A stretch of 51,689 bases of DNA, from positions 1 to 51,689 of the forward strand of contig NZ_JRPE02000013.1 in assembly GCF_000765825.2 (NCBI RefSeq), written 5' to 3'. Positions within the stretch are counted from its first letter, which is position 1, and the number at the start of each line of letters is the position of its first letter. The notes below the pieces were generated by a model. The model saw only the letters and a list, made by a program, of their open reading frames with translations. It searched no databases and was not told the DNA's origin. This document shows, in pieces, positions 8,779-18,032 of the stretch. The translations under genes and the position numbers were made by a program. Origin of the DNA: Helicobacter magdeburgensis. GTDB lineage: Bacteria; Campylobacterota; Campylobacteria; Campylobacterales; Helicobacteraceae.

Positions 8779-10383
8779 TTAAGGCTGTAAAATATCAAGA
8801 TTCTTATCATAATCTTGTGTCTGCACATTTAAAATATGTAAAAGTGTATGAAATACATAATCCTGACTAAAATCCTGCTCCACTCTTTTTCTTGCTAAAT
8901 GCGGAATCTCCCCCCACGATTGACTAAACCACATAATTGAGGGGATATGTTTTTGATACTTTGGAGCTAGAGTATAGCCAAGTCCGCCGTGCATATACAG
9001 CCCAAGCTCCCCCAAACTCTCGCCGTGATCACTCACATACCACAGCATAGAACGCACAGGGTTAGAATCTTTACTTGTAGAATCCTTTTGAAGCATACCT
9101 ATCATTTGAGCTAAAACCCAATCTGTGTAAAGCAATGAATTATCATAAGCATTGCTTATCTCTTTAGTCGTGCATTTTGATAGCTCCTTTTGCTCACACA
9201 CAGGAGTAAAACGCTCAAACTCCTTTGGGTAACGGCTCGTATATGAAGCCCCGTGGCTACCATAGCCGTGAATGACAATAAATGTGTTGCGATTATTTTG
9301 CTTTGCTTTTTCCACAATCTTGGCAATGTCTTTTAGCATTACACCATCAAGGCTATCTGTGGGATAAAAAAGCGTGTTGCGGATATTCCTATCACAGCCT
9401 CCCACACATTTACCGCCATTATTCCCCAAATACCACACATCATATCCTACACTTTGGGCAATATCAAGGATATTATTGACATACAATGAAAGGTTTCTGT
9501 GCGTATAAGTCTCTCTCGTATAATGTGTCAGCATACACGGCACAGCAATAGCTGTAATCACACCGCAAGAATAAAATTCCCTAAAACTTATGACATTGAA
9601 TGCTTTTGTATAGGGATTTGTCTCTTTTTCATAGCCATTGAGTGAAAAATTTGCACTCCTTGCACTCTCGCCAATCACAAACAGCACAATTTGCTTTGGG
9701 GAATCCACGCTCAACACCGCATCTTCAGCCACAAGTATAGGGGTAAAATTTTTCTCTTTTGAATGCTGGATATACTGCACAAAGGAGCGGATAGGGGCAA
9801 TGGGATTTGGCATATCCCCAAGCACTTTTTGCGTTTTAAACACAAAAGTAATGTCTTTTCCCATAGTTGCGTAGCTTCCGCTAATCATAATGGTTAAAGC
9901 CGCTACAAAGAAAAGTTTCTCTCGCAATGCTTTTTTTAGGCTAAAACGCTTTATTTTTGTAAAAAATACAAGCACACTTGGTAAAACACCAAAAAGCAAA
10001 ACATACGCGATAAACCCAAAGCTTATCATATCCAAGGCTTCATCGGTATGTGTCTCAAACACACTTTGGATAATGTCCTCATCAAGCACCACACCTAAAG
10101 ATTCCATATAGAATCCACACACACTACACAAAAGTAATACAAAAATCACAACATATTTAACACTCAATCTTAAGCTTAAAATCTCAAATGCCAAAGCTAA
10201 GATGGCTATATGCACGATATACTTTGCCCATACAAGATAGCCAAACCCAGCTTGCAAAGCAACATTATCAAATGTCTTATGAAAAGAATGATTAAGACAT
10301 AAGACAATATAGGCACTCACGATAAGAATAAGCCAATGATAACTGATAGAATGAGAAAAGATTTTTTTGAAAAGTTTAAGCAT
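8779..10383 (-). CDS. Phosphoethanolamine transferase (EptA/EptC family)
   Basis: A 534-residue inner-membrane enzyme that transfers phosphoethanolamine from phosphatidylethanolamine to lipid A or, in Campylobacter, also to flagellar rod protein and N-glycan. The N-terminal third holds about five membrane helices. The periplasmic sulfatase-like domain starts near residue 230 with IVLFVIGESARSANFSLNGY (metal-binding Glu), then CGVITAIAVPCML with the Thr nucleophile region, CVGGCDRN, HGYGSHGASYTSRYP and VSDHGESLGELG. Paired cysteines in the catalytic domain fit the family's disulfides. It stands alone, minus strand, downstream of trxA. EptC is the likeliest relative, but the target cannot be decided here. 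Confidence 0.88.
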   Translation of the reverse strand: MLKLFKKIFSHSISYHWLILIVSAYIVLCLNHSFHKTFDNVALQAGFGYLVWAKYIVHIAILALAFEILSLRLSVKYVVIFVLLLCSVCGFYMESLGVVLDEDIIQSVFETHTDEALDMISFGFIAYVLLFGVLPSVLVFFTKIKRFSLKKALREKLFFVAALTIMISGSYATMGKDITFVFKTQKVLGDMPNPIAPIRSFVQYIQHSKEKNFTPILVAEDAVLSVDSPKQIVLFVIGESARSANFSLNGYEKETNPYTKAFNVISFREFYSCGVITAIAVPCMLTHYTRETYTHRNLSLYVNNILDIAQSVGYDVWYLGNNGGKCVGGCDRNIRNTLFYPTDSLDGVMLKDIAKIVEKAKQNNRNTFIVIHGYGSHGASYTSRYPKEFERFTPVCEQKELSKCTTKEISNAYDNSLLYTDWVLAQMIGMLQKDSTSKDSNPVRSMLWYVSDHGESLGELGLYMHGGLGYTLAPKYQKHIPSIMWFSQSWGEIPHLARKRVEQDFSQDYVFHTLLHILNVQTQDYDKNLDILQP

Positions 10384-10448
10384 TTATGTATTCTAAAGTC
10401 CTAAGCCCCACATTTGCAGAGCTTAGATTCTAAAAAAGTTTAAGATTC

Positions 10449-10766
10449 TTAGAGAAGTGAATCTATTTTTTGGCGGATAACATCTTCTGGCTGAACACCA
10501 GTGATTTGATCAACAATCTCTCCATTTTTCATAAACAACATAGTGGGGATATTGCGGATTCCAAATCGTCTTGAAAGCTCACCCTCATTATCCACATTCA
10601 CCTTGCAAATCTTTGCCTTACCATCATATTCCTCTGCAAGTTTATCAATCACAGGGGATAGCATCTTACAAGGATTACACCAAGGCGCCCAAAAATCAAC
10701 CAACGCTACGCTATTTGCGATCTCTGCATCAAAATTATCATTACTTAGCTCTATATACTTAGCCAT
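10449..10766 (-). CDS. trxA: Thioredoxin with CNPC active site
   Basis: A 105-residue thioredoxin, the usual length, with the active site in FWAPWCNPCKMLSPV (Cys near 31 and 34) and the cis-proline loop RNIPTMLF. The almost universal CGPC is replaced by CNPC, which could change redox potential or partners. The context W-x-x-W-C-x-x-C-K is otherwise standard and no signal peptide is present, so it is cytoplasmic. Ribosome site AAGGAG lies before ATG 10766, and a TATAAT box is at 10839-10834. Confidence 0.92.
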   Translation of the reverse strand: MAKYIELSNDNFDAEIANSVALVDFWAPWCNPCKMLSPVIDKLAEEYDGKAKICKVNVDNEGELSRRFGIRNIPTMLFMKNGEIVDQITGVQPEDVIRQKIDSLL

Positions 10767-11090
10767 AACAAACTCCTTCTTTAAGGTTGTTTAAAATTAT
10801 TTTAACCTTGCATTGCAAGTTTAAAATCCGCTCATTATACATTGCTTTTTTCAACAAAAAATATCTTTTGTAATATTTTCACAATCTTTGTTTATGATTC
10901 TTAGGATAGCAACCTGCCTTTGCTTCTTGCTTTACCATATTTGCAAAACCCACTTTTCACACTATCACTTTTTGTAACTTTTATTTAAAAATATTTTACT
11001 TTTTCTCATAAGCCACAATTTTATCTTAAGAAAATCCCAAAAATAAGATAATATTCCAAGAATTTCAAAACAACAAAAGGAGAATCTGCA
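10767..11090. promoter_or_regulatory. Divergent promoter region between trxA and hydA
   Basis: 324 bases without a gene. On the minus strand TATAAT at 10839-10834 fits the trxA promoter, and a short palindrome CTTGCATTGCAAG (10807-10819) lies just downstream of the probable start point. On the plus strand GATAAT (11047-11052) fits the hyd -10 box, embedded in the right arm of an 8-bp inverted repeat TTATCTTA (11021-11028) / TAAGATAA (11044-11051). No tRNA or small-RNA structure was recognised. Confidence 0.5.
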
Positions 11091-12251
11091 ATGAAACTAC
11101 AAGATGCAAATGATGAGCTGTTTAAGCAAGCTTCCAAACGACTTGATGAGTTAGCCAAGCTCCCCGCACACAATGGCAATAAAAATTTGATACAAGAGCT
11201 AGAATCTAAAGGTTTTTCTCGCCGTGATTTTATGAAATGGTCTGGTATGATGACAGCTACACTTGCCCTGCCTGCGAGTTTTGCTCCCTTGACTGCAAAG
11301 GCTGCTGAAGTGGCTAATCGCCTACCTGTTGTGTGGCTACATATGGCAGAATGCACCGGTTGTAGTGAGAGTTTATTGCGAAGCGATGCACCAAGTATAG
11401 ATTCTCTTATCTTTGATTACATTAGCCTTGAATACCACGAAACCGTTATGGCAGCGGCTGGTTGGCAAGCAGAGCAGAATCTTCATCACGCTATTGAAAA
11501 ATACGCTGGAGAATATATCCTTATGGTAGAAGGTGGGATTCCAAAAGGAAGCAGTGAGTTTTATCTCACTATCGGGGGACACGCACGCACAGGAGCAGAG
11601 GAAGCAAGAATAGCAGCAAAAAATGCAAAAGCCATTTTTGCCATTGGCACTTGTTCTAGTTTTGGCGGGATTCAAGCCGCTCACCCAAACCCCACAAATG
11701 CCGTGCCACTTAGTGAAATCACAAGTCGCAGTGTGATAAATGTGCCGGGCTGTCCGCCGAGTGAAAAAAACATTGTCGGCAATGTCTTGCACTATATCCT
11801 TTTTGGCTCACTTCCTACACTTGATGCCTATAATCGTCCAACTTGGGCTTATGGACTTAGAATCCACGATTTATGCGAAAGACGCGGGAGATTTGATGCG
11901 GGGCAGTTTGTAGAACATTTTGGCGATGAAAACGCTCAAAAAGGCTATTGTCTTTACAAAGTCGGGTGCAAAGGTCCTTATACATTTAATAACTGCTCAA
12001 AGCTTAGATTCAATCAACACACAAGCTGGCCTATTCAAGCAGGACACGGCTGTATAGGGTGCAGCGAGCCACATTTCTGGGATACGATGAATCCATTTGA
12101 AGAACCCATTGGCAACAAGCTTTATGCAACAAGCTTTAATGGACTAGGAGCGGATAAGACTGCGGATACAATAGGGGCTGTTGTGCTTGGGGCGACAGCC
12201 ATTGGGATTGCCGCTCACGCGATTATCAGCTCAACACAAAATGCAAAATAA
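11091..12251 (+). CDS. hydA: [NiFe] uptake hydrogenase small subunit HydA
   Basis: A 386-residue iron-sulfur subunit that passes electrons from the NiFe site of HydB to cytochrome b HydC. It has a twin-arginine (Tat) signal, SRRDFMKWSG, at residues 43-52 after a long charged leader, followed by a hydrophobic stretch ending PLTAKA. Cluster ligands include AECTGCSESLLR, GTCSSFGG, NVPGCPPSE and the C-terminal GHGCIGCSEPHFWD. A C-terminal hydrophobic anchor (GAVVLGATAIGIAAHAIIS) should hold it to the membrane. It is the first gene of the five-gene operon, with AAAAGGAGAA before ATG. Confidence 0.97.
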   Translation: MKLQDANDELFKQASKRLDELAKLPAHNGNKNLIQELESKGFSRRDFMKWSGMMTATLALPASFAPLTAKAAEVANRLPVVWLHMAECTGCSESLLRSDAPSIDSLIFDYISLEYHETVMAAAGWQAEQNLHHAIEKYAGEYILMVEGGIPKGSSEFYLTIGGHARTGAEEARIAAKNAKAIFAIGTCSSFGGIQAAHPNPTNAVPLSEITSRSVINVPGCPPSEKNIVGNVLHYILFGSLPTLDAYNRPTWAYGLRIHDLCERRGRFDAGQFVEHFGDENAQKGYCLYKVGCKGPYTFNNCSKLRFNQHTSWPIQAGHGCIGCSEPHFWDTMNPFEEPIGNKLYATSFNGLGADKTADTIGAVVLGATAIGIAAHAIISSTQNAK

Positions 12252-12261
12252 GGAGTAGAAA

Positions 12262-13992
12262 ATGACAAAGCGTATTATTGTAGATCCTATTACAAGAATT
12301 GAAGGGCATTTGCGTATTGAGGTGATTGTTGATGAAAATAATGTTATTCAAGATGCGTTTTCTAGCTCAACACTTTGGCGCGGAATAGAAACGATTGTAA
12401 AAAACCGAGATCCGCGTGATGCTGGATTTTTGGTGCAGAGAATCTGCGGTGTCTGCACTTACTCACATTACAAAGCTGGGATTGTGGCGGTTGAAGATGC
12501 GTTGGGGATTAAACCTCCGCTCAATGCCATTCTCACACGCACTTTGATGAATATCTCTCTTTTTTTACACGACCACGCGGTGCATTTTTACACACTGCAC
12601 GGACTTGATTGGTGCGATATTACTTCAGCTTTGCAGGCTGATTGTGCCAAGGCGGCTAAACTTGCTTTCAAATACACTAAAAATCCGTTATGTGCGGGAG
12701 AAGCGGACTTAAAAGTCGTGCAAGAAAAAGTGAGTGCCTTTGTCAAACAAGGTGCGTTAGGACCATTTGCAAACGCATATTGGGGGCATAAGACTTATAG
12801 ATTTTCCCCAGAGCAAAATCTCATTGTGCTTTCACACTATCTTAAACTCCTTGAAGTGCAACGCGTCATCGCTCAAATGATGGCGATTTTTGGTGCGAAG
12901 AATCCCCACCCGCAAAGTCTAACCGTTGGTGGTGTAACTTCTGTTATGGATATTTTAGATCCCAGCCGTTTGGGCGAGTGGCTCACTAAACATTTAGAAG
13001 TGGTAGATTTTGTTAATCGTGCGTATTGGGCGGATATTATTATGGCAGCAGAAGCTTATAAAAATGAAGATTCTGTGCTAAAAGGCTGTGGGGTTAAAAA
13101 CTTCATTAGCTTCCAAGAAATGCAGGTGGGAGCTGAAGAGTGGCTTTTCAGCAGTGGGATTGTCAAAAATGGCGATTTAAGCAAAGTTTATCCTATTGAT
13201 GAAAGCAAGATTACAGAAGAGGCTACGCACTCGTGGTATGAAGATAATGAGCCGCTCCACCCCTATGATGGTAAGACAAATCCACACTACACAGGCTTTA
13301 GAGATGCTCAAACTATTGGAGCTGATGGCAAACTTGTAGATTCTAAAATCCTTGATGAGAGTGGTAAATACTCGTGGATTAAATCTCCACGCTATGATGG
13401 TGAGCCTATGGAAGTAGGGCCTTTAGCGAGTGTTGTGGTGGGATACGCAAGTGGCAATAAGGCAATTGTAGATGTTGTGAATGAATTTTTACAAGCCACA
13501 GGTTTGCCAAAAGAAGCACTTTTTAGCACACTTGGTAGGACTGCTGCTAGGGCTATTGAATGTAAGGTTGTCGCAGACCACGGAGTGAAGGCGTTTAACG
13601 CACTCAAAGATAATATCGCAAAGGGCGATAAAAGCACTTGTGCGCCTTATAGCATAGATAAAAATAAAGAATACAAGGGACGATTTATCGGTAATGTGCC
13701 ACGCGGAATGTTAAGTCATTGGGTAAGAATCAAAAATGGCGTGATTGAAAACTATCAAGCCGTTGTGCCTTCCACTTGGAATGCAGGACCACGCGATGCC
13801 AAAGGGCAAAAAGGACCTTATGAAATGAGCCTTATTGGCACACAGGTTAAAGACATTACCCAGCCACTTGAGATTATCCGCCATATCCATTCCTTTGACC
13901 CTTGTATTGCTTGTGCGGTGCATTTAATGGATACACAAGGCAATGAACTCAGTCAATACAAAGTAGAGCCATCATTTGCTAGACTCCGCTAG
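12262..13992 (+). CDS. hydB: [NiFe] uptake hydrogenase large subunit HydB
   Basis: A 576-residue catalytic subunit that splits H2 at a NiFe(CN)2CO centre. The N-terminal nickel motif RICGVCTYSH has its cysteines at residues 62 and 65. The C-terminal motif DPCIACAVHL supplies the other two, and HydD is expected to cleave after the His, removing the last 20 or so residues. It starts 10 bases after hydA, with AAGGAG in the gap. It is exported in complex with HydA, which carries the Tat signal; HydB has none. In Helicobacter this enzyme feeds respiratory electrons to the quinone pool. Confidence 0.97.
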   Translation: MTKRIIVDPITRIEGHLRIEVIVDENNVIQDAFSSSTLWRGIETIVKNRDPRDAGFLVQRICGVCTYSHYKAGIVAVEDALGIKPPLNAILTRTLMNISLFLHDHAVHFYTLHGLDWCDITSALQADCAKAAKLAFKYTKNPLCAGEADLKVVQEKVSAFVKQGALGPFANAYWGHKTYRFSPEQNLIVLSHYLKLLEVQRVIAQMMAIFGAKNPHPQSLTVGGVTSVMDILDPSRLGEWLTKHLEVVDFVNRAYWADIIMAAEAYKNEDSVLKGCGVKNFISFQEMQVGAEEWLFSSGIVKNGDLSKVYPIDESKITEEATHSWYEDNEPLHPYDGKTNPHYTGFRDAQTIGADGKLVDSKILDESGKYSWIKSPRYDGEPMEVGPLASVVVGYASGNKAIVDVVNEFLQATGLPKEALFSTLGRTAARAIECKVVADHGVKAFNALKDNIAKGDKSTCAPYSIDKNKEYKGRFIGNVPRGMLSHWVRIKNGVIENYQAVVPSTWNAGPRDAKGQKGPYEMSLIGTQVKDITQPLEIIRHIHSFDPCIACAVHLMDTQGNELSQYKVEPSFARLR

Positions 13993-14010
13993 AACTTAAA
14001 AGGAAAAAGT

Positions 14011-14769
14011 ATGAATAAGGTTGAAATGTTTAAAAAAGAACTCCATATGCACGAGGAGTTTTCAGGGCTTACGCGGATATTCCATTGGATTAGAGCATTG
14101 TGTATTTTTACACTTATTGCCACTGGATTCTATATTGCTTATCCTTTTATCAGCTCAAACCCAGAGATGACACAAGCCACCCTGCAAGGTGTCATACAAG
14201 GCGAGATTGTTACAGAACAACAAGTAGGTGCAGTGAGTAATTCCTACCTTCAAGCCTACATCCGCAGTGTGCATTTGATTATGGGGTTTGTGTTGATTGG
14301 TATTTCATTTTTTAGAGTCTATCTTTTTATTTTTGATAAAAAATCTTTACCAGAAAGAGTGTCGTTTGCTCAAGTCAAACAACCAAAAGTGTGGCTAGAT
14401 ACCATTAAAGCCTACTTATTTATAGGCGGTCATCCACACATTGATGGTGCATATAATCCATTGCAATTTGCCACTTATCTTTGCCTTGGCATACTTGTTT
14501 TACTGATTTCACTCACAGGTGTTGTGCTATATTACAATGTCTATGATGATGGACTTGGAGCGATTTTAAGCTTTTGCTTTAAATGGGTAGAGGTGCTTTT
14601 TGGTGGGTTATCAAATGTGCGTGATTTACACCATATCCTTACTTGGGCATTTGTAATTTTTATCCCTGTGCATATTTATCTTGCTGTGTGGAATTCTGTC
14701 AAATACCCAAATGGTGGCGTAGATGCGATTGTAAGCGGTATGCGTTATACTGATGATGTGAAAGTTTAA
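14011..14769 (+). CDS. hydC: Hydrogenase b-type cytochrome subunit HydC
   Basis: A 252-residue integral-membrane cytochrome b. Four hydrophobic segments are visible (about residues 27-48, 90-110, 150-172 and 205-225) with histidines in [33 protein letters not shown] and [12 protein letters not shown], which are likely haem ligands. It anchors the HydAB dimer and hands electrons to menaquinone. Spacing from hydB (18 bases) and the same strand support one operon. Confidence 0.94.
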   Translation: MNKVEMFKKELHMHEEFSGLTRIFHWIRALCIFTLIATGFYIAYPFISSNPEMTQATLQGVIQGEIVTEQQVGAVSNSYLQAYIRSVHLIMGFVLIGISFFRVYLFIFDKKSLPERVSFAQVKQPKVWLDTIKAYLFIGGHPHIDGAYNPLQFATYLCLGILVLLISLTGVVLYYNVYDDGLGAILSFCFKWVEVLFGGLSNVRDLHHILTWAFVIFIPVHIYLAVWNSVKYPNGGVDAIVSGMRYTDDVKV

Positions 14770-14775
14770 GGCAGA

Positions 14776-15315
14776 ATGAAGATTCTTGTCCTTGGCATTG
14801 GCAATATTCTTTTTGGTGATGAGGGCATTGGGGTGCATTTATCCAATCTCTTAAAGCTCAATTACCGCTTCAGCGGGGAAAATAAAGTGGATTTTGTAGA
14901 TGGTGGCACACTTGCTTCTATGCTTATCCCCCTTATCACTTCTTATGATAAGGTGCTTATCCTTGATTGCGTGAGCGTTAAGGACGCCAAAATAGGCGAT
15001 GTATATTATTTTGATTTTGATAATGTCCCACAAATCATCACTTGGGCAGGGAGTGCCCACGAAGTAGAAATGCTCCAAACACTAAGAATGACAGCCATTT
15101 ATGGCGATTTACCCCCGGTTAAAATCATTGGCATTATCCCAGAAATCATCGGCGAAGACACAGCTTTCACCCTTTCATCAGCAGTCAAAAATGGAGCAAA
15201 AACAATGGAGCAACTCGCCCTAGACTTTTTAGCAGAAAATGGAATAACTGCCCACAAAAAAGATGATAGGGATTTACAAGAGGTTGCCAATGGCTCATTT
15301 AGAGGCTATGAATGA
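14776..15315 (+). CDS. hydD: Hydrogenase maturation endopeptidase HydD
   Basis: A 179-residue HyaD/HybD-type protease that trims the HydB C-terminus once nickel is inserted. Family features are LVLGIGNILFGDEGIGVHL (residues 3-21, with the nickel-sensing Glu/Asp), VDGGTLASMLIPLI, ILDCVSVKD and the His in GSAHEVEML. It starts 6 bases after hydC and overlaps the start of the next gene (ATGATA at 15312). Confidence 0.95.
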   Translation: MKILVLGIGNILFGDEGIGVHLSNLLKLNYRFSGENKVDFVDGGTLASMLIPLITSYDKVLILDCVSVKDAKIGDVYYFDFDNVPQIITWAGSAHEVEMLQTLRMTAIYGDLPPVKIIGIIPEIIGEDTAFTLSSAVKNGAKTMEQLALDFLAENGITAHKKDDRDLQEVANGSFRGYE

Positions 15316-17174
15316 TATATGATTTTAGATTCTTAAATACAAGCGAAGATGCGGATTTTTTTCTCTATCTGCTTGCTTCACAAGCCAAAACTCTAAACCT
15401 TGAGGTATTTTTCTACACGCAAGATTCACACACACATTGCATTATCCCAGACTTATCAGCCCTTATGGAATCTTATCTGCAAAGCCAAGCCACACAGAAT
15501 CATCAAACCCCACAAACTAGCCAAGATTCTATACAATCAGCACCTACGCACACAGCCCAAACCAACATATTACCCCACGCTTTCACACTTTATCACAACT
15601 CACAAAATATTGTAGATTCTCAAAAAATCTTAGACTTTGCCAATGACATCTCACTCACTCTGCCGCTCTCGCTTTATTTTACCTTTAAAGAGATTACACC
15701 CATTAGCCCAAATCAAGCCTTTTTTGAAAAGCTCTCCTTGCAAGAATCTAACCACGCTAAAGAATCTAATAAATCCAGCCACACCCATAAAAATCTAACG
15801 CAGATTCTATCCCTTGCCTTGCTTGAGCTGTTGCCCTGCTCTACACTTTTTAGCTCTCATCAAATCATTGCTCTTTTTAACACACCCAAAACCTATTACT
15901 ACACGCCTATGCAAACAAGTCAGATTCTAAATCCTAAAAGCGATGGCTTTGCTTTTCTTAATCCTCCGCTTTCCATTACCCATAAACCACTTGCCACGCA
16001 GGACAAAACATATTTTTTACAGATTCTCCACGCCCTAAAGGATAATCAGCAAGTCCCCCTCCACACCCAACGCGGCATTGTCTCACTCTCTCTTACCCCA
16101 ACGCCAAACACCCACGCAACCATTGCTTGTGATATTGCCTCGCTTAAAACCTACTTCCGCATACATAAAGCACAAATTGACATTCTCGCAAGTTTTGAAA
16201 AACCCCTAACCCACCTTGTGCCAAAGGAAGTTTTTGAAAAGCATTTTCCGCTTAATGCCACGGGGCTAGTTAGAATCGGTTTGCCCTATGATATGCCTTT
16301 AGCTATTATTGGGGCTTTACTTTTGCAAGATGATATAGGCTATTTTTTTCTATCCACGCCCAGTCAAGATTCTAAGCCACCCTTTGATTTTTGCCACTCT
16401 CCAGCCCCAAAGGAGCAGATTCTTACCATATCACAGAGTGGAATCTTTATTGACAATCACATCGCCACATCACATACGCTCACTTCCCTTATACAGGAGC
16501 ATATCACAGATTTAACCCAAAGGCATTTAGTCATCTATCTTAGCTCACGGCATAAAAGTGCCTTCCTTGTGTATGACAATACACCAAAAGTCCTGCTTGA
16601 CATTCATTTTGAAAACAATCCAAAGCTTATTTTGCAAAACATCGCCACATCTTATAAGAGCGGAGATAATCTCATCAAAAACTTCACTTCACGCTTTCCA
16701 CATCTTATAGAATCTATAAACGCCCTGCCAGATTTAGAGCAGCCAACTAGCAATCTTATTGACATCTTTGATAGTGCGGCTTTTACTCTAGGCTTTAACA
16801 CAAATGGAGCGAGTGATAAAAATGCCCTTTTTTATCGTGCGTATCGCTTCGTGCGTGAGCGGGGACCTCGCATTGATTATACACTTTTGCGGGAAAACAA
16901 CACACTTAGCCTTGATTATCATCGCATTATCCGCTCAAGCATTAGCTTTAAATGTGCGGATATGGAAGATGAGATTTTAAGCTATGGAATACTAGATTCT
17001 CTAAGTGAGTTTATCGCCACCCTTGTGCGGGATACAAAAACAAATTTGCAGATTAAAAAAGTATTGTTACTTGGAGATATGCTAAGCAATAGCATTTTCC
17101 TTGATAGAATCTTAGGCTATTTGCCAAAAGATATTCATCTTATTTTGCCAAAAGATGGCTTACTTGATTACTAG
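15312..17174 (+). CDS. hydE: HydE, hydrogenase operon protein
   Basis: A 620-residue soluble protein, last gene of the hyd operon, overlapping hydD by four bases. It corresponds by position to the HydE protein of Helicobacter hydrogenase operons, whose biochemical role is poorly defined. The last third (LFYRAYRFVRERGPRIDYTL onward, with VLLLGDMLSNSIFLDRIL) has the rhythm of a HypF/Kae1-type domain; this is an inference from pattern only. The first 150 residues are rich in Gln, Thr, Ser and His and may be poorly ordered. A maturation role for the NiFe enzyme is plausible. Confidence 0.75.
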   Translation: MIYDFRFLNTSEDADFFLYLLASQAKTLNLEVFFYTQDSHTHCIIPDLSALMESYLQSQATQNHQTPQTSQDSIQSAPTHTAQTNILPHAFTLYHNSQNIVDSQKILDFANDISLTLPLSLYFTFKEITPISPNQAFFEKLSLQESNHAKESNKSSHTHKNLTQILSLALLELLPCSTLFSSHQIIALFNTPKTYYYTPMQTSQILNPKSDGFAFLNPPLSITHKPLATQDKTYFLQILHALKDNQQVPLHTQRGIVSLSLTPTPNTHATIACDIASLKTYFRIHKAQIDILASFEKPLTHLVPKEVFEKHFPLNATGLVRIGLPYDMPLAIIGALLLQDDIGYFFLSTPSQDSKPPFDFCHSPAPKEQILTISQSGIFIDNHIATSHTLTSLIQEHITDLTQRHLVIYLSSRHKSAFLVYDNTPKVLLDIHFENNPKLILQNIATSYKSGDNLIKNFTSRFPHLIESINALPDLEQPTSNLIDIFDSAAFTLGFNTNGASDKNALFYRAYRFVRERGPRIDYTLLRENNTLSLDYHRIIRSSISFKCADMEDEILSYGILDSLSEFIATLVRDTKTNLQIKKVLLLGDMLSNSIFLDRILGYLPKDIHLILPKDGLLDY

Positions 17175-17192
17175 CAAGTTACTCAAAAAAGC

Positions 17193-17198
17193 TATAAT
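17193..17198 (+). promoter_or_regulatory. Putative -10 element for the lipoprotein gene
   Basis: TATAAT preceded by AAGC, 46 bases before GTG 17244. It suggests that the lipoprotein gene is transcribed separately from the hyd operon. Confidence 0.5.
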
Positions 17199-17243
17199 CC
17201 GCAGCATTTCACACCTACAACTTTTCACAACAAGGAGAATCTA

Positions 17244-18023
17244 GTGAGAAAATCCATAAAACTTCAACCTTTTGCCATAGCGTCATTAAGCCTTGGGTTA
17301 CTTTTTTTTACCGCGTGCAGTGATGATAGCACAACTCTAGCCACAAATGAATGCCCTAGCCACGCTCTATGTATCTACAAAAACATCTCCTTTTCTCAAC
17401 CCATTATGCCTGATGTATATAAGGCAAGTATCCGCATTACCGAAAGCGATAGTTTGCGTAAAGGTGGCGAGATAGAATCTAGTGCTAAAAAAGAAATCGC
17501 CAACACCCTTAATGATATTTTGAATCTCAATAAAGAAAAGGGCTTGTGTGAAGGGGGCAACTATGACTTGCGTCCAAATATCCAATACAAAGATGGAGCG
17601 GCACGAGACACAGTTGGCTATACGCTAAGCTTTAGCTTAGAATGCGATGTCCCAAGTGAGCAGAAAAAAGATTATGATAATTTTATCGCCGCGGTTGATA
17701 AAAAAATCAACAAAAACAAATTCCTAAGCTTTCTTGCACCAAATGTTACTATAATCGCCACACCTGAAGCGTGGCAAAACACGCAAGACAAAGCTTTTGC
17801 TGGAGCGTTGAATCTTGCTAAAGAAAGTCAAAAAGAGCTAAGTGAGATTCTAGATAAAAAATGTGTCTTAGCAGGAGCTGATGGCGTGAATAACGCTATC
17901 GCACCGCGTGAGTTTGCAAAACTTAGCAATATGAGTGCATCAGCAGACATCAGTTGGGAGCTTCCCGCACCAAAGGAACAGGAAGTGAGTGCTAAGATTC
18001 AAGTTAAATATATTTGTAAATAA
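17244..18023 (+). CDS. Putative lipoprotein of unknown function
   Basis: A 259-residue protein from GTG 17244 (ribosome site CAAGGAGAAT). The N-terminal hydrophobic segment ends LLFFTACSDD, a lipobox with Cys near residue 25, so export and lipid anchoring are expected. The mature part has four to six cysteines (NECPSHALCIYKN, EKGLCEGG, SLECDVPSE, LDKKCVLAG, VKYICK) that could form disulfides. I do not recognise the family. It sits between hydE and the cystathionine synthase/lyase gene without evident functional link. Confidence 0.75.
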   Translation: MRKSIKLQPFAIASLSLGLLFFTACSDDSTTLATNECPSHALCIYKNISFSQPIMPDVYKASIRITESDSLRKGGEIESSAKKEIANTLNDILNLNKEKGLCEGGNYDLRPNIQYKDGAARDTVGYTLSFSLECDVPSEQKKDYDNFIAAVDKKINKNKFLSFLAPNVTIIATPEAWQNTQDKAFAGALNLAKESQKELSEILDKKCVLAGADGVNNAIAPREFAKLSNMSASADISWELPAPKEQEVSAKIQVKYICK

Positions 18024-18032
18024 AGGATTTCT

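Noticed and set aside
10807..10819. Palindrome CTTGCATTGCAAG in the trxA leader as a defined operator
   Set aside because: It is symmetrical, but short and a single copy; I cannot connect it to a known regulator.
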